Below are positions 1-8,535 of a stretch of 32,257 nt of DNA, in pieces. The position numbers and the translations under genes were made by a program. The notes beneath the pieces were generated by a model. It was not told the DNA's origin. It ran no database searches and was given only the letters and a program-made list of their open reading frames with translations. Position 1 is the first letter of the stretch, and every line of letters begins with the position of its first letter. Origin of the DNA: Prolixibacteraceae bacterium (GTDB taxonomy: Bacteria > Bacteroidota > Bacteroidia > Bacteroidales > Prolixibacteraceae); the NCBI GenBank assembly GCA_016938055.1, contig JAFGVJ010000365.1, forward strand, positions 1 through 32,257, in the 5' to 3' direction.

Positions 1-3
1 AAG

Positions 4-87
4 TACCCGGAGGGGGACTTGAACCCCCACAGCCATAATGGCCATTGGATTTTAAGTCCAACGTGTCTACCATTCCACCATCCGGGC
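4..87 (-). tRNA. tRNA-Leu (anticodon TAA)
   Basis: Read on the minus strand, 87 to 4 folds as a class II tRNA. The acceptor stem GCCCGGA pairs with TCCGGGT (one G-U at the first pair) and the discriminator is A. The anticodon stem TTGGA/TCCAA encloses the loop CTTAAAA, giving anticodon TAA. A long variable arm and the T-arm sequence GGGGGTTCAAGTCCCCC follow. CCA is not encoded. It lies 91 bases downstream of tRNA-Gly on the same strand and probably shares its transcript. Confidence 0.96.
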
Positions 88-177
88 AGATATAAGGGAA
101 CGAGAAACGGGACTTATCATTGTCAGGCTTCTCGCCCGTTTTCTATGTTGGAAGAATAATCTTCCAGAACTTCAACT

Positions 178-251
<74 letters not shown>

Positions 252-285
252 GTATACTTCAGAACGTACTGCTTTTAAGCGGTTG

Positions 286-317
286 CAAATATAAAACATT
301 TTTTCATACGCCAAAAA
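286..317 (-). promoter_or_regulatory. Bacteroidota-type promoter of the tRNA-Gly/tRNA-Leu unit
   Basis: On the minus strand a TTTTTG element (317-312) is followed after 18 bases by TATATTTG (293-286), a full match to the TAnnTTTG -7 box known for Bacteroidota. The predicted start lies near 279, about 28 bases before the tRNA-Gly 5' end. This is the cleanest promoter in the window. Confidence 0.75.
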
Positions 318-364
318 TGTCTCCATTTTTTATTGGGAAAAATCCTTGTTTTTCTTTACTCCAT

Positions 365-2989
365 TCATTTGCTTTTGATGCCGCTGATTTTTTTGATTTC
401 ATTCAGTTTGTTGAGGGCTTCCACAGGTGTCAGGTTATTGATGTCGAGGTTGATGATCTCGTCCCTGATTTGTTTGAGCACCGGATCGTCGAGTTGGAAG
501 AAGCTGAGCTGGATACCTTCCCGTTCTGTACTGATGGTATCCAATGGTTTCGACAAGGAATCCTTGCGATGGGTGTCTTCCAGCTGAGACAAGATCTCTT
601 CCGATCGTTTTACCAGGCTTTTGGGCATTCCTGCCATGCGGGCTACATGAATCCCAAAACTATGGTTGCTCCCGCCACGGACCAATTTTCGGAGAAAAAT
701 CACCCGATTGTCGATTTCTTTGACCGTTACATTATAATTTTTGACCCTTTGATGGCTGTGTTCCATCTCGTTCAATTCGTGATAATGTGTGGCAAACAGG
801 GTTTTGGCCCTGTATTTCGGGTGATTATGGATGTATTCCACAATCGACCAGGCTATGGATATGCCATCGTAGGTGCTGGTTCCCCGGCCTAATTCATCAA
901 GAAGAATGAGGCTGCGGTCCGAAAGGTTGTTCAGGATGCTGGCGGCTTCGTTCATCTCCACCATAAAAGTCGATTCGCCCAGTGAAATATTGTCGGAGGC
1001 GCCCACGCGGGTAAAAATCTTGTCGATGTAACCGATCTCGGCGGCCTCGGCCGGAATGAAGCAGCCAATCTGGGCCATCAGCACAATGAGGGCTGTTTGC
1101 CTGAGCAAGGCTGATTTTCCCGACATGTTGGGGCCGGTGATGATGATGATTTGCTGCTCATCGCGATCGAGCAGCACGGTGTTCGAAATGTATTCTTCGC
1201 CGGGTGGAAGTTGCTGTTCTATGACCGGATGCCTGCCTTCTTTGATCAAAAGTGTCTGGGATTCATTGATCACCGGTTTCACATATTGGTTGTTGCCCGA
1301 AACGGTGGCAAACGAAAGTAAACAGTCGATTTGTGAAAGCAAATTGGCATTCAGCTGGATGGCCTGGATGTATTCCATCAGTGCCAATACCAGTTCGTTA
1401 AAAAGCTGTTCTTCAATCTGGAGGATCTTTTCTTCAGCCCCCAATATTTTCGATTCGTAAGTTTTAAGTTCTTCGGTGATGTAACGTTCGGCGCTCACCA
1501 GCGTTTGTTTCCTGATCCATTCAGTTGGTACTTTGTCCTTGTGGGTGTTTCTGACCTCAATGTAATAGCCAAAAACGTTGTTGAAGGCAATTTTCAATGA
1601 GGTGATTCCTGTTTTGGCAATTTCGCGCTCCTGCATTTTCAGCAGGTAATGTTTGCCAGATTGTTTGATTTCGCGCAATTCATCCAGTTCGGGGTGAATT
1701 CCATTGGCAATGGTATTTCCTTTGACTACCTGGTTGGGCGGATCGGGGTACAATTCCCTTTCGATGCGTTCAGCGATTTTTGCACAAGGATTCAGTTGCT
1801 CGGCAAATTGTTCCAGCATATCGTTCCCCGATTGGGCACAGAACTCCCGAATGGGCGCGATGGCCTGAAGGGCAATTTTTAACTGCACCACTTCGCGGGG
1901 ATTGATGCGCTGTACGGCCACTTTTGAAATCAGGCGTTCCAGGTCGCCAATTTCCCTGATTTGTTCCTCAATTTGTTCTTTCAATTCGGGTTGATCAATG
2001 AAACAAGCCACTGCATTCAAGCGCTTGTTGATGGCCTGTACATTTTTCAAGGGGAAGGAAATCCAGCGTCGGAGCATGCGGGCACCCATGGGAGTGAGGG
2101 TTTTATCAATCACCTGGACCAGGGTTTTTCCACCTTCGTTCAAAGGATGCAGCAGTTCAAGGTTGCGGATGGTAAAACGGTCGAGCCATACGTAGCGGTC
2201 TTCTTCTACCCGGGCCAGGTTCGAAATGTGTTTGATGTGGTGGTGCTGGGTCAGATCGAGGTAATGCAGGATGGCCCCTGAAGCGACAATGCCATATTCA
2301 AGGTTTTGGACCCCAAATCCTTTGAGTGATTTTACCTCGAAATGACGGTGGAGTCGTTCAACCGCAGCATCGCTGGTATACACCCAATCGTCGAGTTTGA
2401 AAGTATAAAATTTGTGGCCGAAATGTTGGTTAAAATCAGTTTCTTTCCCGCGCTGAAAAAGCACTTCTTTAGGTTGGAACGAGTTCAGCAGTTTATCAAC
2501 ATACTCGAAGGATCCTTCGGCTGTGAGGTATTCACCGGTCGAGATGTCGAGGAAAGCAACGCCGGCCATTTTTTTGTCAAAATGAACCGAAGCCAGAAAG
2601 TTGTTTTCGCGGTGGTTCAGGATGTTGTCGTTAATGGAAACACCCGGCGTGACCAGTTCAGTAATGCCACGTTTGACAATGTTTTTGGTCATTTTCGGAT
2701 CTTCCAGTTGCTCACAAATGGCTACCCGCTGGCCTGAACGGACCAATTTGGGAAGGTAGGTGTCAAGGGCATGGTAGGGAAATCCGGCCAGTTCTACAAA
2801 GCTGGCGGCTCCATTGGCTCTGCGGGTGAGGGTAATGCCAACAATCCCGGCTGTTTTGATCGCATCTTCCCCAAAGGTTTCGTAAAAATCACCTACCCTG
2901 AACAGCAGGATCGCGTCGGGATGCTTGTCCTTGATCGCGTAATATTGTTTCATCAGGGGTGTTTCGGCGTATTTTTTATTGGTGGTCAT
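365..2989 (-). CDS. mutS: DNA mismatch repair protein MutS
   Basis: MutS recognises mismatches and small loops in newly replicated DNA and recruits MutL. The 874-residue protein has the usual MutS1 length. The N-terminal mismatch-binding domain carries the Phe-X-Glu motif as F35-Y36-E37. The C-terminal ABC-type ATPase has Walker [10 protein letters not shown] near residue 615, the segment [15 protein letters not shown], and Walker [13 protein letters not shown]. The lever and clamp domains occupy the middle. The Walker A has Ser where many MutS proteins have Gly (TGPNMGGKS). No mutL is in the window. The gene is monocistronic and divergent from the SDR gene. A TATCTTTG -7 box lies about 60 bases upstream of the ATG. 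Identification is certain. Confidence 0.99.
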   Translation of the reverse strand: MTTNKKYAETPLMKQYYAIKDKHPDAILLFRVGDFYETFGEDAIKTAGIVGITLTRRANGAASFVELAGFPYHALDTYLPKLVRSGQRVAICEQLEDPKMTKNIVKRGITELVTPGVSINDNILNHRENNFLASVHFDKKMAGVAFLDISTGEYLTAEGSFEYVDKLLNSFQPKEVLFQRGKETDFNQHFGHKFYTFKLDDWVYTSDAAVERLHRHFEVKSLKGFGVQNLEYGIVASGAILHYLDLTQHHHIKHISNLARVEEDRYVWLDRFTIRNLELLHPLNEGGKTLVQVIDKTLTPMGARMLRRWISFPLKNVQAINKRLNAVACFIDQPELKEQIEEQIREIGDLERLISKVAVQRINPREVVQLKIALQAIAPIREFCAQSGNDMLEQFAEQLNPCAKIAERIERELYPDPPNQVVKGNTIANGIHPELDELREIKQSGKHYLLKMQEREIAKTGITSLKIAFNNVFGYYIEVRNTHKDKVPTEWIRKQTLVSAERYITEELKTYESKILGAEEKILQIEEQLFNELVLALMEYIQAIQLNANLLSQIDCLLSFATVSGNNQYVKPVINESQTLLIKEGRHPVIEQQLPPGEEYISNTVLLDRDEQQIIIITGPNMSGKSALLRQTALIVLMAQIGCFIPAEAAEIGYIDKIFTRVGASDNISLGESTFMVEMNEAASILNNLSDRSLILLDELGRGTSTYDGISIAWSIVEYIHNHPKYRAKTLFATHYHELNEMEHSHQRVKNYNVTVKEIDNRVIFLRKLVRGGSNHSFGIHVARMAGMPKSLVKRSEEILSQLEDTHRKDSLSKPLDTISTEREGIQLSFFQLDDPVLKQIRDEIINLDINNLTPVEALNKLNEIKKISGIKSK

Positions 2990-3048
2990 GGGTTAAATTC
3001 TCAGCTTTCAGTTTATTAGGTGCTTACAATAATTTTCAGGTTTTCAAA

Positions 3049-3056
3049 CAAAGATA
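3049..3056 (-). promoter_or_regulatory. Candidate -7 box for mutS
   Basis: TATCTTTG on the minus strand matches TAnnTTTG exactly and lies 60 bases upstream of the mutS ATG. No TTG lies at the usual 17-23 base distance upstream, so only half of the promoter is supported. Confidence 0.4.
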
Positions 3057-3097
3057 ATTGATTATCGAAGTCTGTGAAAAGCCTCTCAACTTCGACC

Positions 3098-3131
3098 TTG
3101 CTAAAATATCAACAAAATAGCATTAAATTTG
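3098..3131 (+). promoter_or_regulatory. Candidate promoter for the SDR gene
   Basis: TTG at 3098-3100 and TAAATTTG at 3124-3131 (an exact TAnnTTTG match) are 23 bases apart, at the long end of the usual spacing. The predicted start is near 3138. The ATG at 3151 is preceded by GGAG, a modest Shine-Dalgarno match. Confidence 0.4.
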
Positions 3132-3150
3132 ATGAATTGAAACGGAGAAA

Positions 3151-3888
3151 ATGAAGAAGAAAGTTGCCATTGTTACCGGTGCAGGTCAGGGAATCGGACA
3201 GGCCATTGCCATGGCTTTTGCCATGAAGAAATATCATGTGCTTGTTGCTGATATTAACCCAATCACCGGAAATTCAGTGGTCGATACCATTTGCGACAAG
3301 GGAGAATCGGCCCTGTTCATCAAAACCGATGTGTCGAAAGTGGAAGAGCTTGAAGCCATGATCCATAAAACATACAATCAGTTCGGGCGAATTGATGTAC
3401 TGGTAAACAACGCAGGTATCTCAGCATTTGGTGATCCTTTTTTACTCGACGAGGCAACGTGGGACAAAATAATAGACACCAACCTGAAAGGGGTATTTTT
3501 TGCATCGCGCACTGTAGCGCACTACATGAAATCAACCGGGGGAGCCATCGTGAATATTGCCAGTACCCGAGCGTTGATGTCGGAACCCAACAGTGAAGCT
3601 TATGCCGCATCGAAGGGCGGAATCCTTGCCCTGACACATGCCCTGGCAGCTTCTTTTGCTCCCTATAAAATTATGGTGAACGCCATTGCACCCGGCTGGA
3701 TCGAAACGGGTGACTATTCATCCCTGAAAGCCTCTGATCATGAGCAACATTTTGCGAGCAGGGTTGGCAAACCCGATGACATTGCACGGGCCTGTTTGTT
3801 CTTGTCCGATCGGGAGAACAATTTTATCACCGGTACTCAGCTGGTTATCGATGGTGGAATGACCCGAAAAATGCAGTATGAAGATTGA
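3151..3888 (+). CDS. SDR family NAD(P)-dependent oxidoreductase
   Basis: A classical short-chain dehydrogenase of 245 residues, which is typical for the family. The Rossmann cofactor motif TGAGQGIG is at residues 9-16 and NNAG at 86-89. The catalytic set is N111, S138, Y151 and K155 (YAASK). The C-terminus ends with the usual D-G-G-M segment near residue 234. D34 after the second strand (VADIN) suggests a preference for NAD over NADP. The closest well-known relatives are FabG-like reductases and sugar or alcohol dehydrogenases, but the substrate cannot be read from the sequence. It stands alone, divergent from mutS, and its stop codon directly abuts the stop of the next, convergent gene. Confidence 0.93.
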   Translation: MKKKVAIVTGAGQGIGQAIAMAFAMKKYHVLVADINPITGNSVVDTICDKGESALFIKTDVSKVEELEAMIHKTYNQFGRIDVLVNNAGISAFGDPFLLDEATWDKIIDTNLKGVFFASRTVAHYMKSTGGAIVNIASTRALMSEPNSEAYAASKGGILALTHALAASFAPYKIMVNAIAPGWIETGDYSSLKASDHEQHFASRVGKPDDIARACLFLSDRENNFITGTQLVIDGGMTRKMQYED

Positions 3889-4245
3889 TTAAAACGATTG
3901 GATGAGTGAACGGATCACATTGCTGTTGAACCATTCACGTCCGTATAAGTAGAACAAAATGAGCAAGGCTGCCAGAAAAGCGAAGAAAGTTCCGATTTCG
4001 CGGCCAATAAACTTTTTGCCTGCTTTCAAAAATCGGTCTCCAATTTTACCTGCCCATTTATCGATGCGGGTAAAGAGCGGATAATAGATGATCACAACAA
4101 TGCCCATTCCAATCCAGGTTGATACATGGGGAGCATATTTCCATTTGTACGAAAGCATCAATTGATCGATCCAAATGGTGAGCAAGTTCGCCAACAGAAT
4201 ACCCAAAATTAGGACCATTACCCTGAATATGTTCCTGTAATTCAT
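3889..4245 (-). CDS. Small membrane protein of unknown function
   Basis: This 118-residue protein is not recognised. It has three hydrophobic stretches, around residues 7-26, 42-58 and 86-104, which read as transmembrane helices. A basic segment of about 30 residues (RIDKWAGKIGDRFLKAGKKF) lies between the second and third helices. No catalytic motif is visible. It starts 6 bases after the retropepsin-like gene ends, so the two are very probably co-transcribed and may work together at the inner membrane. Its stop codon abuts that of the SDR gene with no bases between and no terminator. The reading frame is credible because of the tight spacing and coherent hydropathy. Confidence 0.75.
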   Translation of the reverse strand: MNYRNIFRVMVLILGILLANLLTIWIDQLMLSYKWKYAPHVSTWIGMGIVVIIYYPLFTRIDKWAGKIGDRFLKAGKKFIGREIGTFFAFLAALLILFYLYGREWFNSNVIRSLIQSF

Positions 4246-4251
4246 TGTTAT

Positions 4252-4689
4252 TCAATAGTAAAATGTAAGTGTGAGTTTTTTAAAATCGATGCATGCCTGG
4301 TGCATCACCAAAAAATCGCTGCCCAGCAGTCCAACAATGCTTTCGTTGCTAAACTGTCGATACAGTTCATTGATATGTCCCAGATCAATGATGGCCACCG
4401 GCCAGTTTTTTAGTTCTGCATCGCCCAGTTTTAGGATGGGGAGCATACCGGTTTGGGTATCGATGTGTCCCTCTCCAATTCCGGCTGATCGGATATCCGT
4501 TGGTTGACTTTCATTCAACTCAAAATAATTGGCCTGATTCAGGTCGAAAACCGTTTTGGAGGCCCCGGTATCGATGGCCCATTTGCCCCGCAGCTGGTGC
4601 TGAAAAACTGTTTCGATCAGGATATGATAATTTTGATCTTCCAGTTCAATCAATTGAATGGGAAGGGTATGTTTTTTTTTTCGCGCCAT
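4252..4689 (-). CDS. Retropepsin-like aspartic protease domain protein
   Basis: The protein of 145 residues carries one retropepsin-type half-domain. The catalytic motif is D40-T41-G42 in AIDTGASKTVFD, and the second signature GLLGSDFL is at about 120-127. One domain per chain implies a homodimeric enzyme, as in other bacterial retropepsin-like proteins. No signal peptide is visible, so it is probably cytoplasmic. The substrate is unknown. I chose the ATG at 4689: the earlier ATG at 4725 lies inside a terminator-like hairpin and would add residues encoded by that structure. Codons 3-6 form a run of ten A's, a possible slippage site. The gene precedes the small membrane protein by 6 bases. Confidence 0.8.
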   Translation of the reverse strand: MARKKKHTLPIQLIELEDQNYHILIETVFQHQLRGKWAIDTGASKTVFDLNQANYFELNESQPTDIRSAGIGEGHIDTQTGMLPILKLGDAELKNWPVAIIDLGHINELYRQFSNESIVGLLGSDFLVMHQACIDFKKLTLTFYY

Positions 4690-4703
4690 ATCCCGACGAA
4701 GAT

Positions 4704-4728
4704 AAAAAAAGGCGTGCAACTGCACGCC
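4704..4728 (-). terminator. Rho-independent terminator (minus strand)
   Basis: GGCGTGCA (4711-4718) pairs perfectly with TGCACGCC (4721-4728), and the minus-strand copy is followed by seven T's (4710-4704). A G+C-rich stem plus a T-tract is a standard intrinsic terminator. It would end a transcript coming from about 4855 and would separate it from the retropepsin gene starting at 4689. Confidence 0.75.
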
Positions 4729-4769
4729 CTTCTTTTGAGAAAATATTTCTGGTTTACCTGCGAGGTTGT

Positions 4770-4844
4770 TTATTTGACTTGTTCAAGGTTGAAGATGAGA
4801 GTAATATTTGGAATGATAAGGATAATATGTTTCATTTTGATCAT
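4770..4844 (-). CDS. Possible 24-residue hydrophobic microprotein
   Basis: A minus-strand ATG at 4844 opens 24 codons ending in TAA. The peptide begins MIKMKHIILIIPNIT, continues with a short hydrophobic segment and ends LEQVK. A TAACTTTG box lies 17 bases upstream and an intrinsic terminator about 40 bases downstream, so a transcript of roughly 150 bases would contain only this frame. I do not recognise the peptide. It could equally be a small RNA with a chance ORF or the remnant of a larger gene. Confidence 0.35.
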   Translation of the reverse strand: MIKMKHIILIIPNITLIFNLEQVK

Positions 4845-4861
4845 TTTTTGAAATGTTGAAA

Positions 4862-4869
4862 CAAAGTTA
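4862..4869 (-). promoter_or_regulatory. Candidate -7 box for the mini-gene
   Basis: TAACTTTG on the minus strand matches TAnnTTTG fully. The predicted start is near 4855, leaving a leader of about 10 bases before the ATG at 4844. A convincing TTG at the -33 position was not found. Confidence 0.4.
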
Positions 4870-5032
4870 AGATGAGTGCTTGAACAGGAAGCAGTTGGTG
4901 GTTTATATCTGCATTATGAAACAATTGCATTACGATTAATATGTCAATGAATTATTAAGTGCCTTGCTGTTTTTACTTCATGCTTCAAAAACAGGCTTTT
5001 GTTAAAAAGATCAGTCATTTTGGTGTAATTAG

Positions 5033-5063
5033 TTGACAGGTAAACATTAATTACCAAACTTTG
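5033..5063 (+). promoter_or_regulatory. Candidate promoter for comF
   Basis: TTGACA begins at 5033 and AAACTTTG (5056-5063, one mismatch to TAnnTTTG) follows 20 bases after the TTG. The predicted start near 5070 lies downstream of the first in-frame ATG (5068), which favours translation from the ATG at 5110. Confidence 0.5.
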
Positions 5064-5109
5064 GGTTGTGAAACTAAGTTTCCACCAAATTATTGGAAAA
5101 AGCAACGCT

Positions 5110-5820
5110 ATGAAATTGCTTACAATGATGGCAGAAATGCTCCACGATTTTGCCGGGCTCATTTATCCCAATTTGTGTATTACCTGCGACAATCCTATGA
5201 TGAAACAGGAAAAGTTGTTGTGTACCAATTGTTTGATTGAACTGCCCCGCACCTATTATCACCTGGTGAATGGTAACCCGGTTGAACAAATCTTTTGGGG
5301 AAGGGTAAGCGTTGAAAAGGCTACGGCCTATTTTATTTTTCAGAAGGGGAGTCGTTACCAAAAGCTCATCCATCAATTGAAATATAAAGGAGCCAGGGAG
5401 GTGGGCATTGAGATGGGCCGAATGTATGGCAATGAATTGAAGCAAACCAGTTATTTCGATGCTGTTGATCTGATCATACCGGTACCCTTACATCCAGTGA
5501 AGGAACAAAAACGGGGCTATAACCAAAGTCTTTTAATTGCCGAAGGATTGGCTCAGAGTCTTGGTAAACCAGTTGAATTCAAATCCTTATACCGGAAAGA
5601 GTTTACTGAAACTCAAACCCGAAAAGGACGTTACGACCGATGGGAAAACGTGAACAGTTTGTTTGCTGTGAAAAACGAAACTGCCCTCAGCGGAAAGCAT
5701 CTGTTACTGGTCGACGACATTGTTACAACCGGTGCTACGCTGGAGGCTTGTACCGCTGTTTTGCTGGAGGTACCCGGGGTGAAAGTCAGCATAGCAACAT
5801 TGGGTTATGCCAATCAATAG
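5110..5820 (+). CDS. comF: ComF family phosphoribosyltransferase-like protein
   Basis: From the ATG at 5110 the protein has 236 residues, the usual ComF length. An N-terminal zinc-ribbon pattern has C23-x2-C26 and C38-x2-C41. The rest is a type I phosphoribosyltransferase fold with the PRPP-binding motif VDDIVTTGAT at 201-210 and the conserved IPVPLHP-x5-RGYNQ segment at about 123-139. ComF proteins act in uptake or processing of transforming DNA in competent bacteria; their role in Bacteroidota is less clear. An ATG at 5068 would add 14 residues, but it lies at or upstream of the predicted transcription start. The gene is single, convergent with queA across a hairpin terminator. Confidence 0.9.
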   Translation: MKLLTMMAEMLHDFAGLIYPNLCITCDNPMMKQEKLLCTNCLIELPRTYYHLVNGNPVEQIFWGRVSVEKATAYFIFQKGSRYQKLIHQLKYKGAREVGIEMGRMYGNELKQTSYFDAVDLIIPVPLHPVKEQKRGYNQSLLIAEGLAQSLGKPVEFKSLYRKEFTETQTRKGRYDRWENVNSLFAVKNETALSGKHLLLVDDIVTTGATLEACTAVLLEVPGVKVSIATLGYANQ

Positions 5821-5836
5821 CAAAGTTTAGAGAAAC

Positions 5837-5862
5837 AAAAAAGGGAGCTGTTCACTCCCTTT
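5837..5862 (-). terminator. Intrinsic terminator of the queA operon
   Basis: AAAGGGAG (5840-5847) pairs with CTCCCTTT (5855-5862) around a 7-base loop. The minus strand continues into six T's (5842-5837). It lies about 24 bases beyond the queA stop. The plus-strand side has only a short T run, so it serves comF less well. Confidence 0.75.
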
Positions 5863-5885
5863 CAGTATATCATACTATTGATTTT

Positions 5886-6935
5886 TTAGATAATCAACAT
5901 GGCATCGCCATAAGTGCCAAAACGGTATTTTTCTTTAATGGCAATTTTGTAGGCTTCCATCAGAAAATCGTAACCGGCAAAACCGGCCACCATCATCAAC
6001 AAGGTTGACAAGGGTAAATGGAAGTTGGAAATCATGCGGTTGGCTACACTGAATTCGTATGGAGGAAAAATGAATTTATTGGTCCATCCTTCGTAAGGCT
6101 TCAGCATGCCATTGGTCGATACGGAGCTTTCAAGGGTACGCATGACGGTAGTACCAACAGCGCAGATATTTCTCCGGTTCTCCTTGGCCGAGTTTACAAT
6201 TTTACAGGCTTCATCTGAAATCCAGATTTGTTCTGAGTCCATTTTGTGTTTGGTAAGATCTTCCACATCAACAGTTCTGAAATTGCCCAAGCCTACATGT
6301 AAAGTGATAAAAGCAAACTCAGAACCCACAATTTCGAGCCGTTTCAATAATTCACGGCTAAAATGCAGGCCAGCAGTGGGGGCAGCTACTGCTCCTTCGT
6401 GTTTGGCAAATATGGTTTGATAGCGGTCTTTGTCTTCAGGTTCCACCGCACGGTTGATGAATTTTGGCAGGGGTGTTTCGCCCAGTCCAAATAAGGTTTC
6501 TTTAAATTCCTCGTAAGGGCCATCATAGAGGAAGCGAAGTGTACGGCCACGGGAGGTGGTGTTGTCAATCACCTCGGCCACCAGCAAATCGTCTTCACCG
6601 AAGTACAGCTTATTGCCAATCCTGATTTTTCTGGCTGGATCGACCAGTACATCCCACAGGCGTTGTTCGCGGTTCAGTTCACGCAAAAGGAAAACTTCAA
6701 TTTCGGCACCGGTTTTTTCTTTGTTTCCATATAATCTGGCAGGAAACACCTTGGTATCGTTAAAAACCAGCACATCACCATCGCCGAAATAATCAATAAT
6801 TTCTTTGAAGGATTTGTGTTCAATTTTTCGGGTTGCCCTGTCGAGGATCATTAAGCGGCTTTCATCGCGATTATACGATGGATGCATGGCGATCAGGTTT
6901 TCGGGTAAATCGAATTTAAACTTGGATAATTTCAT
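5886..6935 (-). CDS. queA: tRNA preQ1(34) S-adenosylmethionine ribosyltransferase-isomerase QueA
   Basis: QueA transfers and isomerises the ribosyl part of S-adenosylmethionine onto preQ1 at tRNA position 34, giving epoxyqueuosine. At 349 residues it has the expected length. Family segments are clear: [17 protein letters not shown] near the N-terminus, [51 protein letters not shown], and the C-terminal [11 protein letters not shown]. The start has a purine-rich AAAAGGAAAAAAG upstream. It is the last gene of a six-gene minus-strand operon, 62 bases after truB, and is followed by a hairpin terminator. Other queuosine genes are not in the window. Confidence 0.98.
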   Translation of the reverse strand: MKLSKFKFDLPENLIAMHPSYNRDESRLMILDRATRKIEHKSFKEIIDYFGDGDVLVFNDTKVFPARLYGNKEKTGAEIEVFLLRELNREQRLWDVLVDPARKIRIGNKLYFGEDDLLVAEVIDNTTSRGRTLRFLYDGPYEEFKETLFGLGETPLPKFINRAVEPEDKDRYQTIFAKHEGAVAAPTAGLHFSRELLKRLEIVGSEFAFITLHVGLGNFRTVDVEDLTKHKMDSEQIWISDEACKIVNSAKENRRNICAVGTTVMRTLESSVSTNGMLKPYEGWTNKFIFPPYEFSVANRMISNFHLPLSTLLMMVAGFAGYDFLMEAYKIAIKEKYRFGTYGDAMLII

Positions 6936-6997
6936 GTATCTTTTTTCCTTTTGTTTGTTTGTACTGAGTGGCCTTTTACGGTTAAATCAAAAAATGG

Positions 6998-7702
6998 TTA
7001 CATAATTGCCAGGGTTTTTTCAAAATTTATAATGGTCCAGGCGTTTTCAACCTGAAAATTTCCATTGCGGGTTCGTCGTAACTGTGTCAGGTATGCGCCA
7101 CTGTCAAGGGCTGTACCAATATCGCGTGCCAATGACCTGATGTAGGTTCCTTTCCCGCACTGAATCCTTATTTCCAGTTCAGGCAATTCAAAACGAAGCA
7201 CCTCGATATTGTCTATCCGGATAGTCCGGGCCTGTAGTTCCAGTTCTTTCCCTTTTCGGGCATAGTCAAAAGCACGTTTCCCGTTTACCTTGATGGCCGA
7301 AAAAACCGGTGGTATTTGCTCAATCTTCCCGATGAATTGTTGCAGTTTTTCCTGAATGAGTTCTGCAGTGATATGGTTGATTGGAAAAGTTTCGCTTTCT
7401 TCAGTTTCAAGGTCGTACGAAGGGGTAATCGCTCCCAGTTTGAGTGTGGCTGTGTATTCTTTTTCTTCAGCCTGAATTTCTTCAATTTTTTTGGTAGCTC
7501 TTCCGGTACAAAGCACAACCAGGCCGGTGGCTTTTGGATCGAGGGTGCCTGCATGTCCCACTTTCAGCTTTTTAACCTTAAGTTTTCGACACAACATGAT
7601 TCTTACCCGGTTCACCACATCGAACGAGGTCCAGTCGATGGGTTTATCGAATAAGAGTATTTCGCCTGCAAGAAAATCGGGATTTTGTAACGATTGACTC
7701 AT
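6998..7702 (-). CDS. truB: tRNA pseudouridine(55) synthase TruB
   Basis: TruB converts uridine 55 in the T-loop of tRNAs to pseudouridine. The 234-residue protein shows the family motif VGHAGTLDPKATG with catalytic Asp D55, plus the N-terminal DKPIDWTSFDVVNRV and the later CGKGTYIRSLARDIG. It is shorter than the E. coli enzyme because it lacks the C-terminal PUA extension, which is common in this phylum. It is 48 bases downstream of uppP in the same operon and pairs functionally with the other tRNA-modification gene, queA. Confidence 0.97.
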   Translation of the reverse strand: MSQSLQNPDFLAGEILLFDKPIDWTSFDVVNRVRIMLCRKLKVKKLKVGHAGTLDPKATGLVVLCTGRATKKIEEIQAEEKEYTATLKLGAITPSYDLETEESETFPINHITAELIQEKLQQFIGKIEQIPPVFSAIKVNGKRAFDYARKGKELELQARTIRIDNIEVLRFELPELEIRIQCGKGTYIRSLARDIGTALDSGAYLTQLRRTRNGNFQVENAWTIINFEKTLAIM

Positions 7703-7750
7703 TGATGTGCTTTATAACCAGAAATTTGCAGTTCTGATACTGTTGAAAAA

Positions 7751-8533
7751 TCAGGCCGCAAAGATAGCAATCGCACCGATTAGTGCACAATAAATGGCAA
7801 AATAAATCAGTTTTCCCTTGCTTACAATGCCGATCATCCATTTGCAGGCCAGCAAACCTGCCAGGAATGCAGCCAGGAAACCAGCCACCAAAGGGAGTAA
7901 GTCAACATGGCTTTCGGCGGCCATATCACCAGATATTATTTTTAGAAAGTTTGCACCCATGATCGGGATAATCACCATGAGGAATGAAAACCTTGCCAGT
8001 TCTTTGTTATGATTGCCCAATATCATGCCGGTGGCGATGGTTGAACCGCTTCGCGATATGCCCGGTACAACGGCCAGCATTTGGGCAAATCCGATGATCA
8101 ATGCATCGAGGTAACCAATTTTGCGGGTTCCTTTGCGATAAAAATTGGCAAAAGCCAATAAGGTGGCTGTTACAAGCAGTGCACTTCCCACCCAGATCAT
8201 GTTGCCTACAAACAAGGCTTCAATCTGATCTTCAAACAGTACACCTGCAATTCCTACAGGAACAGCCGACAGCAAAATTTTAAACAGATAGTGGGTTTGT
8301 TCATTCCATTGAAAACGGAAGAAACCACGGAAGATATTGACAATATCTTTTCGAAAAATGACCAGGGTACTCAGCACAGTAGCTCCATGAACCAGAATGT
8401 CGAACAGTAAGTTGCTTTCCCCTTCGATACCAAACAAAGCATGTCCAATCTCGAGATGACCACTGGAGCTAACCGGTAAAAATTCAGTAAGACCCTGGAC
8501 AAGGCCCAGGATGATGGCTTCAATCACTCCCAT
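7751..8533 (-). CDS. uppP: Undecaprenyl-diphosphatase UppP (BacA)
   Basis: This integral membrane enzyme dephosphorylates undecaprenyl diphosphate, recycling the lipid carrier for peptidoglycan and surface glycans, and can raise bacitracin tolerance. The 260-residue, mostly hydrophobic sequence has both family signatures: [17 protein letters not shown] at residues 13-29 and [17 protein letters not shown] in the second half. Only 2 bases separate it from DUF3098 upstream. Its position between a divisome gene (ftsX) and tRNA-modification genes appears to be a common Bacteroidota arrangement. It would also support the glycan cluster located at 12.2-21.3 kb. Confidence 0.98.
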   Translation of the reverse strand: MGVIEAIILGLVQGLTEFLPVSSSGHLEIGHALFGIEGESNLLFDILVHGATVLSTLVIFRKDIVNIFRGFFRFQWNEQTHYLFKILLSAVPVGIAGVLFEDQIEALFVGNMIWVGSALLVTATLLAFANFYRKGTRKIGYLDALIIGFAQMLAVVPGISRSGSTIATGMILGNHNKELARFSFLMVIIPIMGANFLKIISGDMAAESHVDLLPLVAGFLAAFLAGLLACKWMIGIVSKGKLIYFAIYCALIGAIAIFAA

Positions 8534-8535
8534 AA

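Larger units (their letters stand above)
4690..5109. other. Gene-poor stretch between the retropepsin gene and comF
   Basis: This AT-rich interval of about 420 bases has no normal-sized gene. On the minus strand it holds a terminator hairpin (4704-4728) preceded by a possible 24-codon mini-gene (4770-4844) with a -7 box (4862-4869). On the plus strand it holds the likely comF promoter (5033-5063). I saw nothing recognisable between 4870 and 5030. Confidence 0.6.

Noticed and set aside
317-892. Plus-strand frame of 191 codons
   Set aside because: It is antisense to the C-terminal part of mutS, which is unmistakable, and has no recognisable domain.
4500-4859. Two overlapping plus-strand frames of 115-119 codons
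   Set aside because: They are antisense to the retropepsin gene and run through the terminator hairpin and the mini-gene; no family pattern is visible.
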